Source: Acanthacorydalis orientalis (taxonomy: Eukaryota; Arthropoda; Insecta; Megaloptera; Corydalidae). From it: DNA of 64,000 nt. Below, piece after piece: positions 23,805 through 37,097 of the stretch. Every line of letters starts with the position of its first letter. Position 1 is the stretch's first letter. The stretch spans positions 25,709,214-25,773,213 of the forward strand of contig CM068323.1 of the NCBI GenBank assembly GCA_034766995.1. Direction: 5' to 3'. Made by a program: the position numbers and the translations under genes. The notes beneath the pieces were generated by a model. It ran no database searches. It had not been told where the DNA came from and worked only from the letters and a program-made list of their open reading frames with translations.

Positions 23805-24938
23805 CTCTCACGCTGAAAGGCAGATAAGGAGAAACGGGGAAGAAAAAAAAGTTTAAAATTGACCGCAGCTCGATAAGTATCTCTCGATTTACAATAAACC
23901 ATACATTTTATTGCGTGAAATCAATCGAGGGAATAGTCATAAATATTTATCTTTAACGATCTATGAAATTCTTTAACAATTATTTATTACACCTGACAAA
24001 AAATCAAATCAGTTCAGTAGCGCAAGAAGGACAAGTTCCTAGTTGAAATGCAGTGCCTGTGACGTCCCGAGATTGTAATTCACACAGATACAGCTCGTTC
24101 CAGAACTAGAAACGGTCGTTGTACCGGAACTGTTGCTCCATTCTCCCAGCATTAAATTCGGCACTGGCCTAGCCGCCAGTACAATTGTGTGTGTGTGTGT
24201 GTGTACGTTTTTATCAGGAAGTTGTATTGAAACTTAGAATGTAGGTGTGGCTGGAACTTGTTTATCAAACGAACGTTGTGCAATATCATGCCGATATTAC
24301 ATCTTGTCCGACGCGATTCCAGTCATTCTCGGACAAAAACACAACAACGATCGTATATAAATAGACATTCTGCGGCGGACACGACTGATACGAATACATT
24401 TATTCATTGAGTCGTTCGACGGCGTCAAGTCTGTACGCAAAAAAAAGAAATAAATAAAATGTAAAGCATAGTAGTTCAATGGAACACGACTGTAACAACA
24501 TTCATCTGGCACGATATACAAGTCTTTTTTTTATGAAACGAGTTAACGAGTTCCACACACCGTACACAAATTAATTAATACAGCTCAACACCATCTTTGT
24601 CTATTGCGATTAAACATTTCACAAACAGAAATTGAAAAAAAACAAACAAACAAAATGTAAGCTTAATGCAGAGAACGGCTCGTCGTTGAGAAATAATCGG
24701 TAGACCCGATTCGAACACACGATCGTTACGAATTCATTACAGACTAGTAGAGGAGACGTAAAATTACGACGATTAATAAATCAGTATTGTCTGTATTGTT
24801 AATGAGGATTCAGACTGGGTCGAGCGGGTGCAATGTTCGCAGATTAAACAGCCGGTCTTCGAAGACTTGCTCCGCGAATTATGCTCAATAAAACATTGAA
24901 TCTGTGATGAAGTTAAACATGCTAGGGGTTAAATCATC

Positions 24939-24991
<53 letters not shown>

Positions 24992-26906
24992 AGAGAGGGA
25001 GAAGGGTAGTTTATTTAACAAAATGAAATCTTGCCAGCATATTAAATACTACTTACGATATGAGCGATTAATCATAGTATTTGTTATTTATATATTTTAG
25101 GTTTCCATTTGAAGAATTGTCGACAAAAGTTATAAATAGTTATTTGAATAAATATTTAGTAACTATCTTAAATTTCGTGGATTATTGACGATATGAAATA
25201 AACAAGTCATCAAAGACTTGTTTATTTCATGTCCTCAGTCATACTTCACAAACGCACACGAAACGTTATTTTTCCAATTTAAGAACTGTTATACGAGAAA
25301 CGGAATGATCTAACACCTAGCTAATTCGTGCTTCGTGTCAATTAAGCTAGACACAAGCATGTTTTAATTTTTTCACGAGTGTAAGAAGTGCATATAAAAA
25401 ATATTCACAAGTATACATTTCACACACACATGCATGCGAACGTGAGCGAATAAAACAATGCAAACAGAGCCGCACAAACACACACACACACACACCGCCC
25501 ATAAAGACCGCGTGTCGACCTTGAGGACCATATTGATTCGTTCCATTTTTATATACTTTTTTTTCAGTGCGTGTCTCATGCGTATTAACTGTACCGTGCA
25601 CACAAAATAAATTTATGCTCTCATTCAATATTGATCCCTCTTTTAGTCTGTCGCGTTCTAACGTTGCGTTTTTTTCGTACGTAGATTCAGACCGCACATG
25701 GAAGCCAGGTGCAAGAACAACAAACATGTTCTGGTGTGTGGATCGTTTCGGTTTTTTTTCTCTTCTCCGTCGACCTTGACTCAGTTTTACCGTATAATAT
25801 CGACGCTCTCGCACACGAATCATCCACGATGTTTAAATATTAATTCGGTTCGAGCAATGTTCGAATAAAGAAAAGTATGACATGAGACATGCAATCTGAT
25901 AGGATTGAAAACTGAACACGGGAGTCAGTAAACGCTTAACCCTTTGTCTCTCACCTTAATGTTATTCGCAATCGTCGTTATTATTATTATAAAACGAATA
26001 AACAAATATCTGTATACGATTGAGAAGTTCAGTTCAAGTGAATGAATACCGTGTTTGCATTTTATCAACATATTCAGTTTTACTTGTGATACAAAAAACG
26101 ATTAATAATAGTATTTGATGCTTATGTACTTTCGGTTTCCATTTTAACAAGAAAAGGTATTGTTATTTCAATAGATATTTAATAAATAGAGTTCAGAACA
26201 GGAAACGAGTATCGATACATCCTCGAGACAGATGTAGCAAGAACATAAATTAAAATAAACATCCTCGTAATAAAATCCATGTTAACGACTTATACATAGA
26301 TGTAAACAATTAAAACACACACAAAAAAAACAGTTTAGTATACACTCAGAGACTTGTCTGTCGGCAGTAAAATTTATGACTCGCCGAAAACAAGACTGTC
26401 CGTGCATACAAACAGACATTAAAGAACGGGAACGATCTTGCAACAATCGCTTTTAACATCTGCTTTATTCCGCACACGATCGATGCCAATTAATACTATA
26501 CATTTTCGACGGCGCACGTCGGACTTCAACAGCGCGTGGGCGGGCCAGAACAATGCAACAGATATGAATCGGATGACTGTGCGTTCGAAATCCGCATACG
26601 TCGGCGCTGATTTCGATAAATTCCATGTCATCCAGGCGACGACACTGACATTCTGAAAATCTGCGAACGCGACGCATCGAGTTTCAACACGGTACTCGAG
26701 TTATTGTGTACACGGAGATACTTAGAACACTCGTGATGTTCGAGCGTAATCTATGCAAGGAACGGAGACGGGATGAGCAGGCGCTCTCTCTACACCTCGA
26801 AACCGTATTGAATTCCAGGCAGCTGCTCTGGAGAATTCCGACGTATCTAAACTTACTTGCAAGAACACAAACGCTGCTGAAATAACAGGGATCATCATAC
26901 ACACAC

Positions 26907-26908
<2 letters not shown>
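23805..26908. other. Spacer without convincing gene
   Basis: TA array at 24942-24984, (CA)n tracts near 25420 and 25478, (GT)n at 24187. Minus frame 25347-25823 runs through CA repeats. Mirror-image frames at 26419-26677 on both strands are typical of CpG-rich non-coding DNA. Confidence 0.45.
25193..25230. repeat. Perfect hairpin, 16-bp stem and 6-base loop
   Basis: The arms ATGAAATAAACAAGTC and GACTTGTTTATTTCAT are exact reverse complements around the loop ATCAAA. Confidence 0.9.

Positions 26909-26991
<83 letters not shown>
26909..26991. repeat. (TA)n microsatellite, about 83 bp
   Basis: Long uninterrupted array that abuts the start of repeat family A copy 2. Confidence 0.97.
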
Positions 26992-26992
<1 letters not shown>

Positions 26993-27145
26993 CGGGTACC
27001 GGAGGAGGAAAGTTTGTATTTTTTGAATAGAATAGTTTCCATCATCATCTATACACTCTGCCATATATCAGGAAGAGAAAATATTCCTGTTTTATAAAAC
27101 TCCAGGTTCATTTTTTTAGAAAAAAAAATGTTCAACGGTTATTTG
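26992..27145 (+). repeat. Dispersed repeat family A, copy 2
   Basis: Matches 352-540. It lacks about 30 bp of the A/T-rich insert found after GGTAC in copy 1. Confidence 0.6.
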
Positions 27146-30085
27146 AACATGGTTCACACATCTATGTGTCTTATTTCTTGTTGTAGTGAAACATTTAAAT
27201 GTTCTCTTCGTACATGTTAACAGTTAATAACGATGCCGCTTGTTGTTTTTACTTAGTTGCTAGCATAGATAAAGACTAGATTGCTAGGGGTGCTAGGGTT
27301 ACTGATAAAATAAGATAAAAAGCTGTGCCGATCCGTTCTTTGTATCTAAATGCTAAGTATCTAATACATTGTTCATATTAATGAATTTGTTCGGTTTATT
27401 TATACGCCTGTAATTGATCAACATTTCTTAAAAAAAATCCAGCGACTGAAATAAGTGGTAGTCAGAGAGTCGCTGAACATTTTCGATTCCCAAACAATTT
27501 TTCCATTTGTTAGCCGTGAATGGCGGAGGTACGTCCCTCCCTCTCTCTCTCTCTCTCTGAATGTGTACGTGTGTGTGTACAATAAATATGAATTACGACG
27601 TTATAAGTTTATCCGAATTGAGAACATTCTTTTGTAAGGAAAAGATAACGGCCTCATCCTTCAAAACGCGCCCTCTCCCTTTATAATCCGCATCCGTTCG
27701 TTTATTCGAACTCGGTCGGATTATTCAAACTTTGATGTCGGATGAGAAATGATAGCGATAACATAATAATGATAAATCTGTGTAGGTATGTGCACCTGAC
27801 AGCCGAGAAAAACCGATCCGTCACGTGGACGGACGGACGGACGGACGCGTCGAGTGAACGTTAAAACGGAATAATGGACAGAGAAAAACGGAACGACGGA
27901 TCTGGTGGATCGTTTTCGCGGCGTCCCGGCCGTACGACCAGAGGCGTTAATTTCACTCCGGTACTTATTATCAATTGAATGTAATGAGCGCAATCAGACG
28001 AAGATCATTAGTAATTGGTGGTGGTGTTGTTGTTCCAGTCCGTTTAACCTTGAACGTGAACTGAGAAAGAATAGCGATAAGATTGGAAACGGAAAATACA
28101 TCGAATTCAAACGGACATATCTGTTGTATTGTTCTGAAATTTAAAAAGAATCGACAGGAGATACAGTGGCTAAATTCACTTCCGCGAACGAATTCTCTCC
28201 TTGCGCATCGATTTAAACCGTATTCGCGTTCTTTCAATCCTACAGTTAAATCGAATGATCTACTTGACGAGCCAAAATCGACGGTAGAAATGCTCCTCGT
28301 TCTTCCCTGTATACTTCTTCTTGCGGCCGTTTCTGAGGATTCTACCATCTCCTTCGTTACCAACTTCTAGCTTGCATTTTCTCATCAACACTTCCATCTT
28401 TCATATATTTCCAACACTTTGTCAGCCCTTAACGGTATCGCACGAGTATGACTTTGAAAATCGGCCGAATTAACTAGTTAACACAGGTGTGCCGATATGC
28501 GAACTGTGTAATTACTAAATGTGAAACGCCTGTCGACCTTTCGCATGTAATCTGAGAAGCATTGTTGCTGTTGTTTGTGTAACGATAATTCATCATTATC
28601 TCGCAATCTTAACAGAAAACCAATTAAGTGTTTATCTGGTCGACGCACACACACACACACACAGAGACAAGGTGAAGAGATTTCGCTCGTGTTGTCATAT
28701 GAAATGCTAATGAGTTCCACTGGATTTATCGTTTGCCGTGCGCTAGATTCATACTCAGCGTGTGTTGTTTAATTGAATTTTTTCATCTGAAAGAAAATTT
28801 ATTTGCGGTTTCGTAGAATTCGTTGAATGATAAACACTTACATTCCTATTAGAAAAAAGTATAGTTGTGTGATTCAAACCGATTTGTAAGAAGAAAAATG
28901 TTAAACTGTTAAAAGTGCGGACACGTGTGCATTTTTCGCTCCGCCATATCCGAAAAAGAAACATTTTTCTGATCGAAAATCGAATAGTAATCGACGATCA
29001 ATCGTTGTTTACTCATATTTAGATATCAGTTCTTGCAGAGTTGAAGCACAGAGACGACCACAGTCCCTAAAATTATACCGAGACAAAATCCTTTGTTTCA
29101 AAGAACTGCATACCATTGTGCGAGTAGAAAATTGTTTGTCATCAGAACTAGAGAACAAACAAACTCGCCGCACAAGCCTCTAATCTTCAATGATACGGTT
29201 ACACATGAATTCTGTTCTCATTCCACGATCCAAATGCAATACTGATCATTGTTGATTGCTGTTTATGTTATCATCCACAGAGCGTGAGTTCGACTCTAAG
29301 AGTTAGAAAAATCTGACTTAATAAATAGAAAATCCTCATGAAGATGAAAAACAAACGATCGGTCTTTTCTTTATATTTAATCAACATTTCAGCATCTTTT
29401 TCTCTCTTCTAGGACGATTAGAAAGTTTCATTTAAAGGACATGGCCGTGCATAAATAGATTCGATTTCTAGTATTTTTTTCGTCGTACGACTGTCGATCA
29501 CTGGATTTACATAAAACTGATGTTAGTCAAAGACGAAGATGGTAACAAAAAAAAAAAAAAACATATAGACAAACAACGAAGACGACTACCAGGAAACATA
29601 AAACAACAGGAAGAATGTCGATAATAAAATATCGTCCGTGTTTAAAATTCGAATCATGGAATATGACACAACAAAGGATTCAGCTCTTCGAATCGACTTA
29701 AGTACAAGTGCTTTAAAATGTGTTAAAATTCATCTCGGACCTGTCGAACGATTATTCTTTCTTATCGCGTGCGATGCGCTGACGTCATGCGTACAATTTT
29801 TTTTTTTTCAAACGAACCGTGATAACATTTCGAGACACTTAACATCTATTTATGTGTGTGTGTGTGTGTGTGTGCGGATTAAAAGACCGCACTGTCGATG
29901 ATACACAGCGCGCGCAGAAAACGTTTCACAGTTCTCACGTGTGTGTCGAATCGTACACTTTTACGACAAAGACAGAACGGCATTATCTCTGTTAATGAGA
30001 TATATGCGAGGTTTTACGGTTCGTTAAGAGAAAAAAAAACAAATAAAGCGAAAAAGTGTCGAATCGGACGCAAGGAAAGAACGCA
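27146..30085. other. Spacer with CpG-rich patch
   Basis: 27700-28380 is GC-richer with opposing frames (27971-28363 minus, 27905-28370 plus) but no matching splice sites. (CT)n is at 27541-27558, (AC)n at 28646-28662 and (GT)n at 29853-29872. Nothing else recognised. Confidence 0.4.
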
Positions 30086-30087
30086 GC

Positions 30088-30114
30088 ACGCAGGCCGGCC
30101 GGCCGGCCGGCCGG
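30088..30114. repeat. (GGCC)n tract
   Basis: About six GGCC units in a row, unusual in this AT-rich setting. Self-complementary. Confidence 0.9.
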
Positions 30115-30119
30115 CGCTG

Positions 30120-33100
30120 TTTCGTTATTAATTTTAATTTGTCATAAAAACACAGGATATTCTTGTTGTTGTACTTTAATCACGTTATGTATGTTGTATT
30201 TTTTTTCCGACAGGTCAGACTCGCGTTTTCATGACGGCTCGTTTACTAATTGTCTAATTATGTTTACTTTACCGAATGTAATTTTATGTAATGTACACTG
30301 TTTGCGTTTCTTCGAACGTGGCCCTGTTTAATAATTCAGTGGTATGTTGGGTATCGATTGGAAGATAACACATACACACACACAGATACTTTTCTCTAAT
30401 TGAAGAGGTTATATTCAATAGACATATGTCTGTAAGATTTTTTTACATTTTTTAAGATATTCAGGAGGAAATTTTCCTTTGATTCGAAATAGATTCGAGC
30501 GACGGATAAAGGTTAAAATAAATGAGTTTTTATCTAATTTAAAATGAAAAGATATAAAAGAAATATTGGAGTCAGTGTGAAACTTGAACGTATTTGAATT
30601 TGCGAAAAACCGTCTAGATATTTAGTCTGAAAATCAAACAGGCATCCACTTCCCACTCCCAAATATAACATACGCAACGTGTTCTGAATCGTTCAAGTCG
30701 AATCCTCTACCGCACACATCGCACGACGTGCGACTAAAAAATGGATAGATGTGCGCGCGTTCGATTCCGGAAATGTGCGTCCGTCCCATCCGACATTTGC
30801 TAAACAACGACCTAAATAGGATCGTTGTTCGCGCGAAGCCATTCATTAAAGCTGTCAGCGTAAACAGAGTGATCGTTTATTCATGTTACACAGGGATGAA
30901 TATTTCATGCGACCATTAATCACATTTTCTTATAAATGCGGTTGCGTCGAGTACGTGCTTTGCATAAATACATTTTTTTTTAAAAAAAAACAACACTGAC
31001 TGCGTCGAAAACATATCAGCTTGACTAATAGCAGCTCACGTTTGTCTTTTACTGGCGGACACGTGTCTGTCGTTTCTTTGGAATTTTCAAATTCCCAGTG
31101 AAAAAAAAAATTCAACAGGATTACTAATCGTTGTGTGGTTGGATTTTTTTCTAACAAAAACCCGTATTGTTTGCTGCTTTTATTATAAAATCGAACCGTT
31201 TTAATGCTTGAAATATGATAGAGTAACAGCCTTAACCGAAAATTGAAGATATTATCCGCAAAAAGCACTGATCAATAAAATAAAACAGTCTTACCGTACA
31301 GCGAACAGGCAGGGGAAAAAAGACGACTTACCTGCAAAAAAAAGAACAGATTATTAGAACAGAAATAAGTGATTTGTTTCGATTGTAAATTTAAATTATA
31401 AATTTCTTATAGTCGTGTTCGATCGCGTTAAATAACAAGTTAATAAAGATATTGTCAAGACCCGAATGTAGGTTTCGCACAAAATATACGAACGTTAACT
31501 TTTTAACACTTTTATATTTTGTACAGAACCGTTCGGCTAGTCAGCCGTTGTCTGACAGATGTGGAAAGGAAAGAAAGGTTTTTACACGAAATATTTTTTT
31601 AAAACAATCAAACGACACAGTATGATAGTAAAACAATTTGGTTCTCCCAACTGTAATAATTATTTTCAACATAAATTTAAGCAACGGTCACTATTCATCA
31701 AAGAACCGAATGAAAGGGTTATAAAACCCGACCCCAGATGATATAAGGATTGTCATAGAGCCAAATGGACGAAAGAAATAAAAGTGAATGCAGAATTTTG
31801 AATCGAATTTTAGAACCGGTCATTCGACAGGGCGTGGTGCGTTCGGTGTTAAGAGATTTCTTTTCCGCCGCTAGTGTGGGAATGTTCCAGTCGTTCATAT
31901 GTAAACGGAGCCGATAAAATTCACAGGAACGAGGCACGTCGGTCTGATAAGGCACGTTCCGTTGCACACGAATGAATTTTGCACGAGTGAGGAGAGACAC
32001 ACACACATTACACGCCCGTTTTAATGATGATTGTGTCAAACAAAAACAGTGTACACACAAACGATGCAGCATTTGCGGAGAGTGCCTCGTGTTCGAAGCG
32101 ATAAGACTCGGAACACTTATCGGTATCACACGGCGTGGCCGCAGAACGGCGTAGGTGTGTGTCTGTACAGGGGATCGATTGATCCGTACCACGGACTGAT
32201 CTACAGTGTTTGGGTAATGAAATCGTCGATCGAAATTCGTATAGACTCTACTGAATCGGTTATTAGATAAACGGAATTCCGTGTAAGAATTCAAACCTGT
32301 AGAGAACTAGACAGAAAACAAATCGTATTAATTGAAATAGTAATCGGCGGATGCCAGGGACGTTCGTGGAGAAGGAAGGAGAGGACTAACAAGGAGAGGA
32401 CGCCGACGTGGGGAACTCGAATCGCTCGAGGGTCGGTGGGTTGGTAGGTAGTGACCCCTAGTGTATGTTCCCTTAATCATTCGACGCACTTTTACGCCGT
32501 TCGGGAGAAAAAGGGATTTAAAGTTTCAAGATAACGCACGAGTACTGTGTAATTAGTCTCCGTGCAACTACATACAACTGGACGTCTCAGGTTCAATTCT
32601 CCTTTTCGATTTCTTTTTTCATTTTGTTTCTTGTAATGTAAATGTCACGCTATTATAAGAATTGCATTTTTCAAAACGTTTTTATCGTTTTTTTCCTGCG
32701 ACAATGTTACCTAAAAATGTTTCGTCGCTAATTTCATAACTCTTTTTATTTTTTTATCATTTAAAAACACACGTACATCGTTATATTCGCAAGAGAACAT
32801 TGAAATACATTGACTGCAGCCATGAAAAATTTGAAACAATAATGTAAGAGTTCTTCACCACCGACCAGTGTTAATAATAGGGATCTTTAGTTTCGAGCGA
32901 GTGAAATAATTACTCCTTACAAGGATACAATCTCGGAGTTGTATTTCGATCGGCGGAAAGGACGAGTGGGCGTGAAGGGAACGGAATAAGAAAAAACACA
33001 CAACATATTAAAAACGTTTAAAATGTTCAAAGATCAAAGACGTTCTCCTCCAGTCCGCATTGCGTCGCTAGTAATCAGAAATCTGAAACTTTTTCTATAC

Positions 33101-33180
33101 AAAACACCCTCTCCGCTCGCACATAATTTAATATAACGACGCTCGTTCTAAACACCATAGGCTTTTATTTAATGAAATGA
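30120..33180. other. Spacer without convincing gene
   Basis: The longest frame of the window (31719-32294 minus, 191 codons) lies here. It is cysteine/arginine-rich, has opposing plus frames, and shows no motif or splice support, so I do not call it a gene. Oligo-A and oligo-T runs lie near 30970 and 31100. Confidence 0.45.
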
Positions 33181-33182
33181 CC

Positions 33183-33185
<3 letters not shown>

Positions 33186-33264
<79 letters not shown>
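33186..33264. repeat. (TA)n microsatellite, about 79 bp
   Basis: Uninterrupted TA array. Confidence 0.97.
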
Positions 33265-33267
<3 letters not shown>

Positions 33268-33372
33268 GGCTCTCTCATTCAGCCTATGTCAGATACTTCT
33301 TATTATATTTGTAATTGGAAACATCAGTGGAACGTGACAAGTGTTTGTTTTCATATAATAAAGATTAAAAAA

Positions 33373-33374
<2 letters not shown>

Positions 33375-33420
<46 letters not shown>
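33375..33420. repeat. (TA)n microsatellite, 46 bp
   Basis: Second array 110 bp after the previous one. Confidence 0.97.
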
Positions 33421-33424
<4 letters not shown>

Positions 33425-33914
33425 GCAGTATTTACATTTTTCCTCAGAGTTATTCTCGTACAAAGTGGACACATAGAAGTGATGTTCTATTTTTAAAAAT
33501 TTATTACATTTCGAAAACATACTTTCCAGACAATCGACCTAGTTAGTGAAAGGCCGTGCGGATAATAAAAAAATATATAATAATAAATGTTTAATTTTGA
33601 AACGAAGGCTGACAAATATGTATTGCAGATTTACGACTGGACTCGAATCCACCACACTGGCCAGATGTCTATTTATCAGATCTGTGTTTTTTTTTAATTC
33701 GACTGTTTGTGGGTTTTCGTTCGTTCGGAAATGTTGAAGCACTTTCCTGCTCTGCTGACTTGTCACAAAAAGGTTCTGGAATTCACTTGCACGGATGAAC
33801 AGTTTTCTCATCTCACAGGACGTACTGAATTGTTGTTCGATTAAAAAGATTCAATTACCGGTCGAGGCACTGGGTGCGGTATGTGAGATAAGAAGATTAG
33901 TGATTTAAATATTT

Positions 33915-34340
33915 GCGAGATTCCTCAAAAGTATTTTCACAAAACTTTATTGAATAATTCGTTAAATATCCAGAGCTATAGCCAAAAATGTGCTGGTGGT
34001 CGGGTGCCCAGCCTGTCTACAAATAAGTATGATTACCAAGCACTTCCATGGAATTTTCTTGAAGCGATAAAACCCATTTACGAAGAGTTGAGTTCGAAGA
34101 GTCTACTGGAGATTTGTGTAGGAGGATTTACACAAAATAAAAATGCAAGTTTCAACCATTTGATATGGAAAATAATGCTGAAGGAATTACACAGCGGTCT
34201 TTCCGAAGTTGCCACAAATATCACCGCCTGTATATGCAACGAGATATCAATGGCATTTTAAAAAAATGATGCAAATCTATTGTGGAAGGTTTGATCATCA
34301 GTAGACTGAGAAAAACGATTTCAGGAGGTCGAAAGGGTGT
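33915..34340 (+). pseudogene. Mutator-like transposase C-terminal relic, best copy
   Basis: The family upstream block (AAAAATGTGCTGGTGGTCGG) leads into a frame with YDYQALPWNFLEAIKPIYEE, then LSSKSLLEICVGGFTQNKNA, then SFNHLIWKIMLKELHSGLSE and ITACICNE. This is the conserved C-terminal region of Mutator-like transposases widespread in arthropods (IKPIY..LS...LL..C..G.TQN.NES.N.LIW). After TAA at 34259 the homology continues one frame over (MMQIYCGRFDHQ, stop, TEKNDFRRSK), so an oligo-A run at about 34257-34266 carries a frameshift. The catalytic N-terminal part is absent. The copy is truncated at its 3' side by a (TA)n array. Confidence 0.8.
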
Positions 34341-34375
34341 GTATATATATATATATATATACATATATATATTAT

Positions 34376-34429
<54 letters not shown>
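34341..34429. repeat. (TA)n microsatellite, interrupted
   Basis: TA array with short interruptions near 34359 and 34372-34383. It directly follows the transposase relic. Confidence 0.96.
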
Positions 34430-34431
<2 letters not shown>

Positions 34432-34567
34432 TTAATGAGAAAATATTTTGTTGTGATCAATGGTTGTAGAGCTGTATTTTCTCCTTTTCTTTCGATCGCA
34501 TCATTGAGATTATTAGAAAGAGAGAGACCGTGTACATGATACAATCTTTTTACTGCACGACACAAAT

Positions 34568-34924
34568 TCAAAGTAAATATTGTAGGACTTCGAGTTCTAA
34601 TCCGTTCGAGACGTACACGCGTGCTGATCCGTTACCGAACGTCTCGCGTGTGGAAAATCGTTCGGCGCGAGCAATCCGTCTCGCGGCCGCACGACCGCCC
34701 GCCCACGCGCGAGAATCGAACTGATCCGTCGCCGCGGCGACTTGTGCGCGCACGCGGATCACACCGAACGTCGAACCGGTTATCTCTGCGGATGGTGTCG
34801 ATCGTGCACACGAACGAACGGACGACAGGATGTGTCTTGCGGATTTGGGACAAGGACGTGTGTCTGTGTCGAGTGTTTCAAGTACGCTCGTCGGTTCGGA
34901 TATTTCGCTGTCGCTGCTCGACAT
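34568..34924 (-). CDS. Possible 5' coding exon in a CpG island
   Basis: The minus frame starts GAAAATGT in an acceptable start context and reads MSSSDSEISEPTSVLETLDT, then serine/arginine-rich sequence for 118 codons. The surrounding 34.6-35.0 kb is the most CpG-dense part of the window, as at some unmethylated promoters. A candidate donor (TTCG then GTGTGA) would cut the frame near 34773. No family recognised, and the opposite strand is also open for 132 codons, which weakens the call. Confidence 0.2.
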   Translation of the reverse strand: MSSSDSEISEPTSVLETLDTDTRPCPKSARHILSSVRSCARSTPSAEITGSTFGVIRVRAQVAAATDQFDSRAWAGGRAAARRIARAERFSTRETFGNGSARVYVSNGLELEVLQYLL

Positions 34925-34929
34925 TTTCA

Positions 34930-37090
34930 CGACACGGTGTTCTTCTTCGGCGGACGGGGCGACCGACAGGCGTGGTAGTGGATCGATTATTCATCATAAT
35001 TACAAGTAGTATTCATTGACTCTCGATATTGTCTGACTGGGCGATCAATGTTAAACGACCGTACGTAGGCAGATGATGGCATTGCGTTCGATCGAACGAG
35101 AAGTTTCACCTTCTCTAATCTACGTACGAACATTATCTTTTCGTCGCCTAACAATTCGACACATTTCGATGCTTTATTTATGCCGTGGCCTTTGGCGAAG
35201 GTCCTAAATGTATTGAAAAGTGCCGAGTCACTCTTTCACTGGAAAATTCCAAACGTATTCGAACACGAACGAATATCTCTCTCGCGAGGAAAGATATACG
35301 GGGGCGATTCGAAGAATAACACGGGCACTCGACCCGAAGACGGGCACGTCTGCGGCGGAGACCGGCGCTATGTGGACATTCGTTTTTCTGACCGAGATAA
35401 AAACGTTCTATGTACACACATTTACCGCTGTCGATCACTATTAATGTCCCCAACGGAATTCAGTACGTTTCCGGGTCTTGAAAATTTTTAATCATTTACA
35501 ACTGTTCGTTGTAAACAATTCTGAATGTGATTATGAAATTTTAAGGCCTCCTCACACATGACCGTCAATTTTTTTTGTCACATTAAGGATATTAATATGT
35601 ATATTTTTTTTATAATTAAAGTTCAAATATGCGACCGAGGCCAAGTGAACACGATCTGAATTTCGCTCTGATTTTTTTTAACTTATTTTTTCTATAAGTT
35701 GAGTATCTGGAGTCCGAACCTGCTGTCTCTAATATCGAAGCAAGTCACTCTTCGAACCGGCCACGCAAGACCCGTTATTGGATAATAGTCGTTAGAGGGG
35801 AAAAATTAATCAATTTCCTACTAGCGCGACAATTTCACAAACAGACAAAACATTTTTTTCCTGAATTCTTCTAAACAATCTCTAATGGAACGAGCGAGCC
35901 GTGCACAATTACAAAGAATGTCGAACGATTACTGAACGCCCACGAGGGGAGCCCACGCCGTTAGTACAAATTCACACACACACACACACACACCGTTTGA
36001 TTCAATCAACGGATAATTGTTTAATAGATTCATACTTGCATATCCGTTTCAAGTACACTTCTATCTACCTACAATCTATTTATAACGAGATAATCTCATT
36101 ACAGCGTACGCGTTGTCATTCATCTCGGTCTAAATTGCGCGCGAATTTAAATTAACTGGATTGCGCTCTGTACTATATTTATATGAATCCTGTTCGAAGG
36201 AAAAAACAATACTCTCTGATTGATATTTCGAGCAGTTTCCGTTGCTTTAAGTTGTTTCGGAGAATCCTGCGTTTCCCTGCCAGTACAGCCCGCAGTATTT
36301 ACTCAGCGTTGTTCATAATGTAAGACATTTGCTTGCAAAAATTAATTTCTTACGGATTTCACAGATGTTACCGACGAACGACATATTTGGAACCACTGAT
36401 ATATTAAATAATTGATATTAATTCATCTCGCAGTCCCTGTCCCATAAATTGTTCAATTTTCAATTAATTCAATAGAAAAAAGGTCAAATGGCAATTCGAC
36501 AATACAACTGTAAGACCTCTGAGATTTCTGCAATTATCAGAAGGATTAATAGTGAGAGATCCTCTCAGTGTGCAACACTGCAATACAGTTATTAAATATA
36601 AATGCAAGTTTCCCTTCTCGACGACTTGCAGCCTTTACAGCCCAAATTCTTACACGGATTGGATTTAATTAATCGAACCTCTGCGCGATACGTTTGTCTT
36701 TCTGTATTTATTTATTTTTTTTTCACCAGAAAAAGCATAACATCTCTCCGTTCGTGCGGCGTATGAATTATTCATACGGATTCGTTTTATCTTCCAGTGC
36801 ATATATTTTTACTATACATTTACGAATGTGCGTAACGCCATTAGCATTTAAATAACAAAGAATACGTACGGCCATTACAGTGTTGTCATGCGACAACAAT
36901 ACGTCACGTTCGAAAATATAACGATATTGTTGTACTATGTCCGTTCAATCATTAATGACCGACTTGCTATTTGTTACAGTCGGCCATTAATCACAGTCAG
37001 CGCAATAAATATTCGACACCGTTCAAGTCGTTTACGTCGGATTAAACTGTGCAGTTTTCCAGTTAAGTTGTACTTTTATCAATGGAAACT
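34930..37090. other. CpG-rich patch then spacer
   Basis: 34930-35480 continues the CpG island with opposing frames at 35178-35491. From 35500 it is AT-rich. (AC)n at 35973-35992. 36951-36991 is a 13-bp imperfect hairpin of ATTAATG(A/G)CCGAC whose arms contain homeodomain-type ATTA cores. Confidence 0.4.
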
Positions 37091-37097
37091 GTTTTAC

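Noticed and set aside
25347..25823. 158-codon minus-strand frame
   Set aside because: It runs through CA repeats, giving VCVCVF-type peptide, with no recognisable motif.
27971..28363. 130-codon minus-strand frame with a plausible SSxTAARR start
   Set aside because: Opposite strand also open over the same interval, no matching splice sites and no family recognised.
31719..32294. Longest open frame (191 codons, minus strand)
   Set aside because: Arg/Cys/Ser-rich composition, open frames on the opposite strand, no domain, no splice context. It looks like a chance frame in CpG-rich DNA.
32581..32620. B-box-like GGTTCAATTCTCC with downstream oligo-T
   Set aside because: No A box at proper spacing and no acceptor or anticodon stem pairing, so not called a tRNA.
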